Shown here: positions 8,634 through 17,474 of the stretch, one piece after another | Position numbering within the stretch: the stretch's first letter is position 1 | How the letters are laid out: every line of letters starts with the position of its first letter | NCBI RefSeq assembly: GCF_049065735.1 | Contig: NZ_JBAKHD010000003.1 | Location: 124,001-188,000 of the forward strand | Length of the DNA: 64,000 bases | Source: Paramesorhizobium sp049065735 | GTDB taxonomy: Bacteria > Pseudomonadota > Alphaproteobacteria > Rhizobiales > Rhizobiaceae | Direction: 5' to 3' | Made by a program: the position numbers and the translations under genes | Notes under the pieces: model-generated | What the model was told of the DNA's origin: nothing | What the model saw: only the letters and a program-made list of their open reading frames with translations | Databases searched by the model: none

Positions 8634-11327
8634 CTACCCGTTCGTCGTAACCGCGACAGTCATCCCCAACAGGGTCGCCGTGTAGGGGCTGGACCATTCA
8701 ATGCAGACGCGGGAATCAAGGCCCCACGATCCGCCGAGGGTGAAGGGGCATTCGTCATGAACATCACCCAGCACAATATCCGGGACTTCCATTCCGAACA
8801 CCTTGGAGGGAAGATCATAGAGGCTATCGAAGCTGGACCCGGCCTTGACGCCCCATCGTGTGAAATCGGTCATGATGAGGCCAAGTTCATCCACGCTTTT
8901 CTTCTGGAGCATGGCCGTGCCGCCCTCCGCGCCATAGGCGAGGCGAGCTGATTTATATTGAACGGTGTATGGAAGCCCGGCGATCCAGTTCGTTACTGCG
9001 TAGGGTAGCGTGATATTGCCATTTGCAGCCACGGTGAATTTCGCCGCTTGCCCCTTCGCGGTCTCCACGGGTTTCCCATCCGCCCAGACGACGACATTTT
9101 TACCGGCGACGTGCGTTCCTACATTGATAGTCGCGCTCGCCACCGGGGTGGAGCCGACCCTATACGCGTCCATCACCTTGGCTAGCGTCGAAGGCACAAC
9201 CTCTTCATCCATTGCCATCTTTTCGATGTAACGAACTGTCTGACCGTTCACCGTGCGCCTGATGGAGAAATACACCCGGTCCTGATCGACAGCAGGGAGC
9301 ACAGCAACGCTTTCAAATGCGCCATCGGTCTGGATCGGAACGAAGGCCATCACCTCCTGGTCAGGCTCATAGACGCAGCAGATGCAATTCCCGTCATTGG
9401 TGATGATCCAGATACGGGTATCCGGTCGGCGCTGGACGGCGAGTTCTCGGACCCCGCTGGAAAATATCTTCGTGGTCAGCTTCGACATCTGGACGGATTT
9501 GTAATCAGCCGATCCAGCGTCAAAGACAACTTCGACCACTATACGGCCCGCGCGCTCAATGGTCAGGCCGCGATTGTCGATCTTGGCTGGTTCGACCGGC
9601 GCAACGCCGAGCGTGGATGATTCCTTGATCGTAAACTGGTCGACCGTCAGTGGCTCATCAAGGGATGATGATTTGGCAACTGCTATAGCCCCCTCGGTGC
9701 CAATGACGAGCCGCTGAAGGGACATGAGCCATTGTGTATCATTGATGCCGCCTATGGCGATGGATCGTAATATCGGGGCGGAATCGCCTTCATAATCCTC
9801 ATCAAAGCTGTGAAAAGCGTCCGAAACCGACCCCCAAATCCGGTCCTCTCCTGACCACCACAGACGCCCATCAGCGAAAGCAACCGCCGAAGGCCACACG
9901 CCATCCGCCGACCATTCACCGCGCCGCCAATCTGCTGTAGGATTAACAGATGTGAAAGGCTTTAGAATTTCGATGGCAACCGATGTCGGGCTATTGAAGC
10001 CTGTGACGCGGCATATACCGTATCCGCCCCCGCCCTTATAGGTGAAATTCACATTGGCAACGCCAGAGACGTAATCGCCGGGAAGAAACCCCGCGCGGTA
10101 ATATAGCACCACGTTATCATATCGTTCGCCGGGGTCTATCTCGTATCTACCATTCTCAGTGAATTTAAGCGTATTCTGGTCGATGAATCCAGAATCCGGT
10201 CCGTCATAAGACCACTGAACTGTTATGGTGCCTGACCATGTACCGCTAAGCGTAAGAAAAGCCTCATTGTCACCCTCGATGCCAGAGGCGCGAACTGCAT
10301 CGGAATACTGATCGTCTCCCGCAAGCTGATTTGTGAAATTGTACCCGCTGTGGAAGAGCCGGAACATCGCTCCGACATCAGACGGCTTGAAGAATGGCGC
10401 GCTTGCGGTAAGCGTCCCTCCACCCTCGGTCTCGCTCGGTGTCAGCTTTATGGCGTTATCTGTGGCTACTGCGAATGGTCCATCGTTCGAAAGATATAGA
10501 ACGACTGACCAGGAGCGTGGAGAACGTCTTTCAATGCGGCGCTGCTGGTATCCGCGACAGGCGACGAACACCACATCAGCAGACTGGGAAAAGCGCATCA
10601 ATCCCATATCTCCAGCCGCCCATGGGGTAGGAAGCTCCAATACTCCCGCAGCCTCAACATTGATGGATTTTACGATGGAGAGATTGGGCGATTCCGTTTG
10701 GAAGGAGATGTAAAAGCTCCCCGTCGTCGGCACAAATGCAAGAGAATGCGTTCCCACTGTGAGGCCGGTATCGGCAATGTATTCATCCCCTCCCGGCGTC
10801 GATCCGCATCGAAAGTTGACAGGGCCTAGATTGATGACGATCCTGAGGGCATGCTCGACGCCTTGTTGATTGACAGTCACCTGCTGGTCAGCTGAAGCGC
10901 TTGCCCCCCTCGCCTGCGCGCGCATTTGCAAGGTATTGCCGGTGATTACGCAAGTCGCCCCGGCTGTTGCATCAAGGGACCACCCGGAACTTGACCCGAA
11001 GTTCCCGTTCACGACGGATGCCGTAACCGCCGGTCGGGTAATCAGCTGATCGTTGACCCGAACCCGAAGGGATTGATCCGAGAATTCCATCAATGCCGCG
11101 TCTGTCGCGCCAAAGACGAACTCTTTCAGGCGCGTGACCTGATTGCCCTTCGTAGATGACAGAAACCCCAAGCCCGGGCGAGTGAACGCGCGGCCAACGG
11201 CCAGAGGCAGGAGGTTGGTTTGCACCTCCGCCGCAAGGCGCATCCTCTCCAGATCGACGCGCGGGAGGGCAACCGCATCCTGCACACCGGCATTCCATGC
11301 GTGTTGGTAGACGTTGAGTTTTCCCAC
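8634..11327 (-). CDS. Tail tubular protein B-like nozzle protein
   Basis: 897 aa, rich in beta-structure. It begins with a typical podoviral tail-tube start (MGKLNVYQHAWNAGVQD) and has a long run of beta domains. It follows the tail tubular A gene by 3 bp, as in T7 gp11-gp12. The product should form the distal nozzle of the short tail and may contact the receptor, because no long tail fibre gene is evident in the late operon. Confidence 0.8.
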   Translation of the reverse strand: MGKLNVYQHAWNAGVQDAVALPRVDLERMRLAAEVQTNLLPLAVGRAFTRPGLGFLSSTKGNQVTRLKEFVFGATDAALMEFSDQSLRVRVNDQLITRPAVTASVVNGNFGSSSGWSLDATAGATCVITGNTLQMRAQARGASASADQQVTVNQQGVEHALRIVINLGPVNFRCGSTPGGDEYIADTGLTVGTHSLAFVPTTGSFYISFQTESPNLSIVKSINVEAAGVLELPTPWAAGDMGLMRFSQSADVVFVACRGYQQRRIERRSPRSWSVVLYLSNDGPFAVATDNAIKLTPSETEGGGTLTASAPFFKPSDVGAMFRLFHSGYNFTNQLAGDDQYSDAVRASGIEGDNEAFLTLSGTWSGTITVQWSYDGPDSGFIDQNTLKFTENGRYEIDPGERYDNVVLYYRAGFLPGDYVSGVANVNFTYKGGGGYGICRVTGFNSPTSVAIEILKPFTSVNPTADWRRGEWSADGVWPSAVAFADGRLWWSGEDRIWGSVSDAFHSFDEDYEGDSAPILRSIAIGGINDTQWLMSLQRLVIGTEGAIAVAKSSSLDEPLTVDQFTIKESSTLGVAPVEPAKIDNRGLTIERAGRIVVEVVFDAGSADYKSVQMSKLTTKIFSSGVRELAVQRRPDTRIWIITNDGNCICCVYEPDQEVMAFVPIQTDGAFESVAVLPAVDQDRVYFSIRRTVNGQTVRYIEKMAMDEEVVPSTLAKVMDAYRVGSTPVASATINVGTHVAGKNVVVWADGKPVETAKGQAAKFTVAANGNITLPYAVTNWIAGLPYTVQYKSARLAYGAEGGTAMLQKKSVDELGLIMTDFTRWGVKAGSSFDSLYDLPSKVFGMEVPDIVLGDVHDECPFTLGGSWGLDSRVCIEWSSPYTATLLGMTVAVTTNG

Positions 11328-11330
11328 GGG

Positions 11331-11963
11331 TTAACCGCCCCCGTAGCCCATATAGCCGCGATAGCCCCACCGGTTGAACCGGTTACGCACCATTCTGCCG
11401 GGTGCCGCGTACTTCACGGATTCATCGAATGCATCGACGGCCTTCGCGCGCTTCAGCTCATCCTTGTAGAGGGCATAGATATCATTGCGGTTGCCCCGAT
11501 CATTCGAGACCGGCAGCCCGCTTTGAAAGGCCAGATACGCCGCCAGTGCATTAGCAAAGGGCTGCCGCCATTTGCCGATATTCAGCCCATACTCAGGCAG
11601 CGTGGAGGTATAGCGCACATAGAGCGGGTCCCAATTGGCGAACCAGCTCAGTGTTTCATCCGTATAGCTTTCAAAGCCTGACTGGAATGTCGGCTCATTC
11701 GAAATGCCGACTGTTCGGATATAGTCGTCAGGTTTGCGAAACCCGAACTGATAGCCGAACAGAGGCTCTACATCATCGTCATGGCTGATCTCGACCGAGC
11801 GAATGGCGAAGTTCCACAGGCCCTGAGTGAGCAGGAAGGCAACAGCCCCATCCCACGCATCGTCAAGCTGATAGCGCTCCGGCCTGTTATCCGTGAGCGT
11901 TTTTAGCTCATGAGGGCCGAGCAGGCGAAGCGCCGCTTTGTAAATCGAGAGTTTGTCAGCCAT
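11331..11963 (-). CDS. Tail tubular protein A-like head-tail adaptor
   Basis: 210 aa, close to the length of T7 gp11 relatives. It starts MADKLSIYKAALRLLGP, has the QGLWNFAIRS segment typical of this family, and ends in a Tyr/Gly/Arg-rich tail. It forms the ring between portal and nozzle. It sits 3 bp before the tube B gene, so the pair should be co-translated. Confidence 0.8.
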   Translation of the reverse strand: MADKLSIYKAALRLLGPHELKTLTDNRPERYQLDDAWDGAVAFLLTQGLWNFAIRSVEISHDDDVEPLFGYQFGFRKPDDYIRTVGISNEPTFQSGFESYTDETLSWFANWDPLYVRYTSTLPEYGLNIGKWRQPFANALAAYLAFQSGLPVSNDRGNRNDIYALYKDELKRAKAVDAFDESVKYAAPGRMVRNRFNRWGYRGYMGYGGG

Positions 11964-11971
11964 GACGGCTC

Positions 11972-12421
11972 CTATACGGCTTCCTGAACGTGCTCACGCG
12001 CCCATTCAATGGCGTCGTCCTTGTTGTGGCCGTGGGACATCACTTCCCCATCGGACTTTCGAACAACACGCCATTTGTGCACCGGGCCGCCCCACCCGAC
12101 GTAATAGCCGGGGACGACCTCCTCGCCGTCCTCGTTCTTTGCCTTGGATGGCTTCTTCGCTTCCTTGGAAAAGGTGACGATGAAGATGCATTCGCAGTAG
12201 ATGGCAAGACGGCCAGCCTTGTAGACGATAAGCTCCGCGTACCAGGTCTCGTCTTCTGCCCACAGTTCAATCTTGTCCCGCGCCTTGATCTGGTAGGCGA
12301 CGTGCGCCCAGAAATCCGGCTTCAAGGCGTCCTCGAGCGTGACGCCGTGCGGCGCGACAACAACATGGATTTGACGTGCGTATTCGGCCAATTTCACGTT
12401 GGCGCTGGTGATCTGTTTCAT
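11972..12421 (-). CDS. Late-operon protein of unknown function
   Basis: 149 aa, soluble. It has a basic KEAKKPSKAK segment and a C-terminal GYYVGWGGPVHKWRVV stretch that looks like a small beta-barrel or OB-type module. It lies between the capsid pair and tail tubular A. No known family is recognised. The 106 bp before it contain a GGCC-rich hairpin and no convincing gene. Confidence 0.6.
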   Translation of the reverse strand: MKQITSANVKLAEYARQIHVVVAPHGVTLEDALKPDFWAHVAYQIKARDKIELWAEDETWYAELIVYKAGRLAIYCECIFIVTFSKEAKKPSKAKNEDGEEVVPGYYVGWGGPVHKWRVVRKSDGEVMSHGHNKDDAIEWAREHVQEAV

Positions 12422-12527
12422 AGGATTGCCTCAGTTGGTGGGGGAGCGGTTCGGGGCCAGCCCGAAGGCCAGCCCCACGACCGCAGCGCAAGAGGCGTAC
12501 ACCGCGACCGTAAGGCCGCGATGCCGC

Positions 12528-12776
12528 TTAGACGACCGTAGCGGCGCGCGTCGTCTCGTCTACCGTGCTCACGATGGCGAGCGTTGCCAGAGGCGTGGTG
12601 GTGTCGAGGATGACAACTTCGTCACCGACACGCATCCCGAGATCAGCGCCATTGGTGAAATAGCCAGCGCCTTTAACGGTCGCCGCGGTGTCGGCAGAGC
12701 GATAGAGAAACTTGGCCGGCCCATCACCGATACGCTGGAAGGCATTCACGGGAGGATTGGTTACATCATATGCCAT
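12528..12776 (-). CDS. Small structural protein, possible capsid decoration
   Basis: 82 aa, all beta-like and acidic, encoded 12 bp after the major capsid gene. That position and size are common for head-stabilising or decoration proteins, but no motif proves it. A good Shine-Dalgarno (AAGGAGAA) precedes its ATG. Confidence 0.6.
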   Translation of the reverse strand: MAYDVTNPPVNAFQRIGDGPAKFLYRSADTAATVKGAGYFTNGADLGMRVGDEVVILDTTTPLATLAIVSTVDETTRAATVV

Positions 12777-12788
12777 GGTTCATTCTCC

Positions 12789-13628
12789 TTAAGACGCGGC
12801 GAAGGCAGAGCCGTCGTGGTTGATCTTCACAACGCCGGGGTTCTGCAGGAGCTTCGATCCCATGAAGATGCTGGTGCGAGCCCAGTAGTAATCATCTTCC
12901 TCGTTGTAGCCCGCAGCGACCATCATCTCGCCCGTGTTCACCGCATGGCCGATAGCGTCACGGTGATAGGCAAAGCAGACTTCGTTCGCGGTCCCCTTCC
13001 CCGGCAGGCCCTGATGGAATATCCAGTTGAAGCCCGCCCAGCGGCGCACACGGATGGAAGGCCCGTTGAAAGGCTTCACATCGACATACAGCGCATTGGC
13101 GAATTCAGGGATTTGCATCAGGTAGGCGCGGAAAGCGCCCGTGGCGACGAACCACATATTGTCTTCGTCTTCCGTCTGGACGTTGTTGTTGTCCAGAATG
13201 GTCATCGCCTTCATGACCAGCGAAAGCGAAGCCGTGGTAGCCGCACCAGTGTTCACCGTCGCGGTATTGAGCGCAGAGATGATGTCGTCATCGATCTTGC
13301 GGTTCATCACCTTGCGGGTGCCTTCCTGCATGATCCGGCGACCATCGCCCTGCGAGGCGAAGATGTTGAAGTTGGTGCGGCGTGGCTTGTCATGCCACTC
13401 GACCAGCGTTGCGGTGTGCTGGTTCAGATCGTCGGCGCGGGACGGAATGAGACCGTTTACGCCACGAGTGACCGGCTGTGCGTTGTTGGTGTCGGCAACG
13501 AGGAATACCGCCTCGTTACCCTTGAAAACCGCCTCGGTTACCGTGGTCGGGCGAAGAAAGCTCTGCTTCCGCTCGAAACCCGCGATGAACTCTTGGCGGT
13601 ATTGGACCTGAAAAGCTGTCTCAGCCAT
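12789..13628 (-). CDS. Major capsid protein
   Basis: 279 aa. It follows the scaffold-like gene and precedes the tail genes. The N-terminal region, MAETAFQVQYRQEFIAGFE and then RQSFLRPT-type residues, and the later RRWAGFNWIFHQGLPGKG stretch, match capsid proteins of temperate alphaproteobacterial phages with short tails. It has a separate 228-bp leader with a terminator-like hairpin, so its expression could differ from upstream packaging genes. Confidence 0.8.
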   Translation of the reverse strand: MAETAFQVQYRQEFIAGFERKQSFLRPTTVTEAVFKGNEAVFLVADTNNAQPVTRGVNGLIPSRADDLNQHTATLVEWHDKPRRTNFNIFASQGDGRRIMQEGTRKVMNRKIDDDIISALNTATVNTGAATTASLSLVMKAMTILDNNNVQTEDEDNMWFVATGAFRAYLMQIPEFANALYVDVKPFNGPSIRVRRWAGFNWIFHQGLPGKGTANEVCFAYHRDAIGHAVNTGEMMVAAGYNEEDDYYWARTSIFMGSKLLQNPGVVKINHDGSAFAAS

Positions 13629-13800
13629 TTCTCAATACCTTTAGGTTGCTGGGTTGGGAGCCGCAGGCGTGTAGGGAGGCCGCTATCGCTTCGGGGCTGC
13701 TTACGCAGGGAGGCCGAAGACCAAACGGGGCTTCACGTCCTATAGGCGTGGGGTTGGATGCCGGGAGCCGGGGCCGTTGCCGGGGATGCCGACCGGGCAT

Positions 13801-13822
13801 AAAAAATCCCGCCGAAGCGGGT
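13801..13822 (-). terminator. Intrinsic terminator between scaffold and capsid genes
   Basis: Read leftward: CCCGC-TTCG-GCGGG, then A and six T residues. It lies 35 bp beyond the scaffold stop and about 170 bp before the capsid ATG. The remaining 13629-13800 is noncoding leader with a repeated CAGGGAGGCCG-like word and holds no gene that I can see. Partial termination plus a capsid-proximal promoter would decouple capsid from packaging expression. Confidence 0.6.
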
Positions 13823-13856
13823 TATGGTTTCGCTGAATTGCTCAGACGAATGGGGG

Positions 13857-14804
13857 CTATGAGCGCCGCTTTTGCTCGCGCTCAAGGATTTCACCATATT
13901 CCTTGCTGAGGCCTTCCCGCCAATATCGGTCGGGGTCACTCTTAAGGATACTTTCGATCTCCGCCTTGCGAGAGTTGTGACGGCTCTCGGCGTCTGGCGT
14001 CGCAAACACGGAGTCGCCAAACCGGTCGCGGCCCATCTCCGCAGCCCACAGAACAAACTCTGGATCGGAGCCAAGGAGGCGACCGTCAGGAAGGCGCGCT
14101 TCGGCCCATGCCGCTCCAACACCTGGAACGCTCTCAACAAAGCGCTTGGCGAGGGTCACCGTGGATTTATATTCACCCGGGGCCAACTCCTTACGAAGCG
14201 CATCTTCCGCCGCTTCCCTCGCCTCGGTGTCTTCCGCGATTTGCTTTTCCGCCGCCTGCTCCGACATGGTGACATACCATTCAGAGGCAACATCGATGAC
14301 AGCCTGTGACGCACCCTTCTGGTGGGCGAATTCCGTGAAGCTCGCAAGAAGCGGCTTGTCGGCGTCAGTCAGGCGCTTGGTGACGGTCTCCGGCAGCTTG
14401 TAGCCGGTGGGGTCTTCTGGAACACCGTGCTCTTTCCGCCATTCCGCCATTGCCTTTTCGTCTGACGGATCGGGCATGTCACGCTTGAGTTTGCCCGAAC
14501 GAATGGTCGCCTTGGCCTCTTTTAGCGCCTTGAAGACGCCCTTGGGCGAGTTGTAGCGCTTGATCTCCTTTAGGAGGTCTTCATCGCCATCGGCCCACAG
14601 CTCGCGCCAATTGTCAGGGAGCGTGAATTCCTGCTCAGCATCCGGCTTCTTGCCGGTGTCCGGTGCGCCCTTGCCGTCGTCGGCCTGCTGGGAATTGTCG
14701 GTCTCCGGCGCGGTGTTATCTGCTACGCCGCCAGTATCGACCGCCGTGTCGTTGACCTCTGGCGCGGGTGCTTCTGGCGTGACGATCTCAGCCTCTTCGC
14801 TCAT
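13857..14804 (-). CDS. Capsid scaffolding / head assembly protein
   Basis: 315 aa, very acidic and disordered for the first 60 residues, then helical, and ending in a Lys/Arg-rich C-terminus (REQKRRS). That charge layout is the signature of scaffold proteins, whose basic tail binds the coat protein. It is located just before the capsid gene and overlaps the preceding gene by ATGA. Confidence 0.75.
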   Translation of the reverse strand: MSEEAEIVTPEAPAPEVNDTAVDTGGVADNTAPETDNSQQADDGKGAPDTGKKPDAEQEFTLPDNWRELWADGDEDLLKEIKRYNSPKGVFKALKEAKATIRSGKLKRDMPDPSDEKAMAEWRKEHGVPEDPTGYKLPETVTKRLTDADKPLLASFTEFAHQKGASQAVIDVASEWYVTMSEQAAEKQIAEDTEAREAAEDALRKELAPGEYKSTVTLAKRFVESVPGVGAAWAEARLPDGRLLGSDPEFVLWAAEMGRDRFGDSVFATPDAESRHNSRKAEIESILKSDPDRYWREGLSKEYGEILEREQKRRS

Positions 14805-15130
14805 TCACTTGCCTCTTTCGGTTTGCCTCTGGTCTTTGCGGGGCGCTCAACAAGCTTCATCGCCTCATCCAGCGTCATGCGGATGATCTGGTATCCGACG
14901 AAGCGACGGCCCTCATGAAAAGCCGTGTCGTAGGGGTCGCCCTTGCCGTAGCTCATCTTGCCGTAACCGGATGCCTGCTCGACAATCCACGCCATAGCGG
15001 CCTTCTGCTGGCCCTCACTGGCGGTCCCGGCGATGCAAGCCCGAATGGCAAAGATGATTTGCTTGTCGAATTGAGCCGGGCGGCTTGCCGGGGTGCGAAA
15101 ATCATCGGAGCGGTTTGCTTCCATTGTCAC
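14801..15130 (-). CDS. Bbp19-like small head-module protein
   Basis: 109 aa from a GTG that overlaps the portal stop (GTGA) with AAGGAGG 10 nt upstream; an ATG two codons later is possible. The middle FHEGRRFVGYQIIRM resembles the E-G-x-R segment of Bbp19-type proteins found beside portal genes of podoviruses. Its function is unknown. Confidence 0.6.
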   Translation of the reverse strand: MTMEANRSDDFRTPASRPAQFDKQIIFAIRACIAGTASEGQQKAAMAWIVEQASGYGKMSYGKGDPYDTAFHEGRRFVGYQIIRMTLDEAMKLVERPAKTRGKPKEASE

Positions 15131-16773
15131 GTCAGCCCTGCCTCCTTGAGTGCAACGCTTGCGCCTGCCACATCCTGAGCCACCATTGAGCCTTGCTGGA
15201 GCATCGCCGCCGCCTGCTGGAGGCCAGCAATCGTCCGCTGCTGTTCTTCCTCGCTCGCCTGCACCTCGTCATCGTTGAACCAGTCAGCCAGCGCGCCAGT
15301 ACCCTTGATGGCGTCGTGGGTCGCCTGCTTGAGGTCGAGGATAGACACCGCCGACTGATCGAACTGGACCGCCGCGCCGAGTATCTGAATGCTCTCCTGG
15401 TATGCCTGCACGGCCTTTCTGCCATCGGCAGAACTCAGCGGGCTATCGAAGGCGAATGTCACCTCAGCGTCTGACAGCGCTTCAGGCATTTCGCGAATAT
15501 CGAACAGATCGTTGCGAACCGCCATCTGGAAGGCAGTATCCAGCAATGGAAGGTGATATTCATGCTCAATCGGCCCGAAGAACGGCAGCACCGCGCGCCG
15601 GAACTCAGCAACGCGCTGCTCTGTCTCGAATGCGGTCATCGCCCGTTCGGACGGCAGCATGAGCTTGTTGAGCAAGAAGGATTCCGAAATCAGGTTGCGG
15701 ACATCAGCCTGCATGTCGCGGCCAACGCCCATCCCCGTTTTCGCATCTTCGAACATCATCGCTTCGCGGATGTCCTGATCGCCCTCAAGATCGAGAGTGG
15801 TGAAGCCGCCCGCATATCGGTTGAGACCGTCCCGGAAAATATCGCCCTTACCGTATAGCGGCGGATCGACTGCCTTCTCCCCCTGCTCGATCATGATCCG
15901 CGCCAGCGTCTGGAGCATCCGGCCATCAGGCAATGACGTGATGGAGGCCGGGGAAAACCCTTGCGGCCAATCCGAAAGTGTTCTCCAGCGGGGAATGACG
16001 TAGTTGAATACCGGCGATCCGCGCTCGCTCAGGATGGTCTGGTGATCTGCGTCAACATAGAGCGAGACAAACGGCATATCACGGTACTGGCGGCGCTTGG
16101 CCTTGTCGTCGCCGTAAATCTCATCCATCGGCAGCATGATATGGCGAAGGTTGAATTCTGACCCCGGATCACGCTGGTACGCCTGCTTGATCTCAGGGTG
16201 CGCGTTCTTCGCCCATTCGCGGCGGTTCATGATGCCGCGCGCCGTCATCTTGATCTTGCGCTGATTGTGGTCGATCTTGCCGATACCGTTTTCCATCCAT
16301 GCGCAGTCCTTCGGATGCCATGCACGGAATAGAAAATGATCCCGACTAGGAGCCTCTTCGACGGACAGGATCGGGTTGCCGAACGCTACCCAATCAAGGT
16401 CTGCTTCGTTGGTAGCTCGAAGGAAATTGGTGCGGCGATCATAGATGTGATTGCGGAAACGCTTTGTTGCGTATTCCAGCCAGCGCGCATTGGTCGGGTC
16501 TTCGTTGATCTCGTCATTGGTGGTTCGCACCTTGAACCAGTCGCCCTGACGCAGCATGGCAGAAGGTGCATCCCCAAGCAGACGGCAGGCCAGCACCGGA
16601 AACGAGTCCATGATGCCAGTCGCAAAGTCATAGCCAAGCGACCACGAGGCAATGAAATTGGCCCGCAGCGGGTAGAAATTCTCCGCTATCTCCTGACACA
16701 GGGAATCCCATGGCAGCTTCTTGGCGAACAACGTGTCGCCAATGCGGACCAACTCACGAGCGCGGCTATCCAT
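15127..16773 (-). CDS. Portal (head-tail connector) protein
   Basis: 548 aa, the normal length for T7-type portals. An N-terminal helical part includes ENFYPLRANF and the DSFPVLACRLLGDA segment. The central part has GDIFRDGLNRYAGGF, and a Gln-rich helical C-terminus would form the barrel. It acts as a dodecamer at the unique vertex for DNA entry and tail attachment. It sits directly after the terminase block, as expected. Confidence 0.85.
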   Translation of the reverse strand: MDSRARELVRIGDTLFAKKLPWDSLCQEIAENFYPLRANFIASWSLGYDFATGIMDSFPVLACRLLGDAPSAMLRQGDWFKVRTTNDEINEDPTNARWLEYATKRFRNHIYDRRTNFLRATNEADLDWVAFGNPILSVEEAPSRDHFLFRAWHPKDCAWMENGIGKIDHNQRKIKMTARGIMNRREWAKNAHPEIKQAYQRDPGSEFNLRHIMLPMDEIYGDDKAKRRQYRDMPFVSLYVDADHQTILSERGSPVFNYVIPRWRTLSDWPQGFSPASITSLPDGRMLQTLARIMIEQGEKAVDPPLYGKGDIFRDGLNRYAGGFTTLDLEGDQDIREAMMFEDAKTGMGVGRDMQADVRNLISESFLLNKLMLPSERAMTAFETEQRVAEFRRAVLPFFGPIEHEYHLPLLDTAFQMAVRNDLFDIREMPEALSDAEVTFAFDSPLSSADGRKAVQAYQESIQILGAAVQFDQSAVSILDLKQATHDAIKGTGALADWFNDDEVQASEEEQQRTIAGLQQAAAMLQQGSMVAQDVAGASVALKEAGLT

Positions 16774-16776
16774 GCG

Positions 16777-17007
16777 TCAAATCACCGTGATACGATGGAA
16801 GGAGCCGAGATGGAAAACAGCATCCTCGGGAGAACCGGACGAGGCCCACTTAGCAACGACACTATGGCTGATATCGTTGCCGGGGCGCTGATCTGGGTTG
16901 TCTTTCAGGCGGTACACGCGATATCGAAGCTTTCGGCCAAGGCAGCCAATCTCTTGATCGCGAACCACGTTGAACGAACCGCCCTCGACATAAGAAGGAT
17001 TGAGCAT
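16777..17007 (-). CDS. Small head-module protein, unknown
   Basis: 76 aa with no recognised motif. It is retained because it fits exactly between its neighbours: its ATG abuts the previous gene's stop at 17007 and the portal starts 3 bp after its own stop. Both strands are open here, and the leftward frame is the one consistent with the operon. Confidence 0.55.
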   Translation of the reverse strand: MLNPSYVEGGSFNVVRDQEIGCLGRKLRYRVYRLKDNPDQRPGNDISHSVVAKWASSGSPEDAVFHLGSFHRITVI

Positions 17008-17222
17008 CAGTTTGCCTGCCCGAGAAAGCTGTTACCGTAGGCAGTCGTGCCGGGGCTGGCAGACCTGCTGCCATTCTGGCGTGAGAGCATGGTAGAGGTC
17101 CGCCCGGAGCGAGCCGCGATCTGCCGCCGACGCTGCGCTTCAGCCTCCTGCGTCTGAGGGTCTTCTTCGTCCGGCATGCGGACAGGCTCAGGCTTGGGGG
17201 GCTTCTTGAACAACGAACCCAT
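17007..17222 (-). CDS. Small basic-tail head protein
   Basis: 71 aa beginning MGSLFKKPPKPEPVRMPDEE, then an Arg/Gln-rich helix and a Ser/Gly-rich end with RSGRTSTML. This start and the R-x-GR-ST pattern are common in short proteins encoded between terminase and portal in alphaproteobacterial phages. The role is unknown; head closure or portal-associated is a guess from position. Confidence 0.65.
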   Translation of the reverse strand: MGSLFKKPPKPEPVRMPDEEDPQTQEAEAQRRRQIAARSGRTSTMLSRQNGSRSASPGTTAYGNSFLGQAN

Positions 17223-17234
17223 GAGGGAATCCTT

Positions 17235-17474
17235 TCAGACTAGGAGGAAGATACCGGCAACGGCACCCGTGAACCACGAGGCCGAGGTCAATAGGACAAA
17301 CATGCGATAAGCAATGTCGCGGCCAGTGATCTGGTAATATTCCCATGCCTCACCGCCGAGAAACGCCAACGCCGCCGTGACGGCGGCGAACCGCCAAGCA
17401 TCCGGGACGCCAAGAGCGAGGCCAGCCGCCGCCACAATCCCGATGTAGGTCACGCTGAAAATCGTGTGGTTCAT
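17235..17474 (-). CDS. Small multi-pass membrane protein, possible holin
   Basis: 79 aa. The start at ATG 17474 is set by a TAATG overlap with the terminase stop. Three hydrophobic stretches (about residues 5-25, 30-45 and 57-77) fit a class I holin or pinholin, but its place between terminase and head genes is unusual for lysis. The second candidate holin is the last gene of the operon. Confidence 0.6.
   Translation of the reverse strand: MNHTIFSVTYIGIVAAAGLALGVPDAWRFAAVTAALAFLGGEAWEYYQITGRDIAYRMFVLLTSASWFTGAVAGIFLLV

Noticed and set aside
12422..12527. Short leftward hydrophobic frame (GTG, about 23 codons) before the 11972-12421 gene
   Set aside because: No ribosome site and too short to judge; the GGCC hairpin explains the open frame.
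12399..13745. Long rightward frame of 448 codons
   Set aside because: Antisense to the capsid gene and its neighbour, which are clearly real; no recognisable domain.
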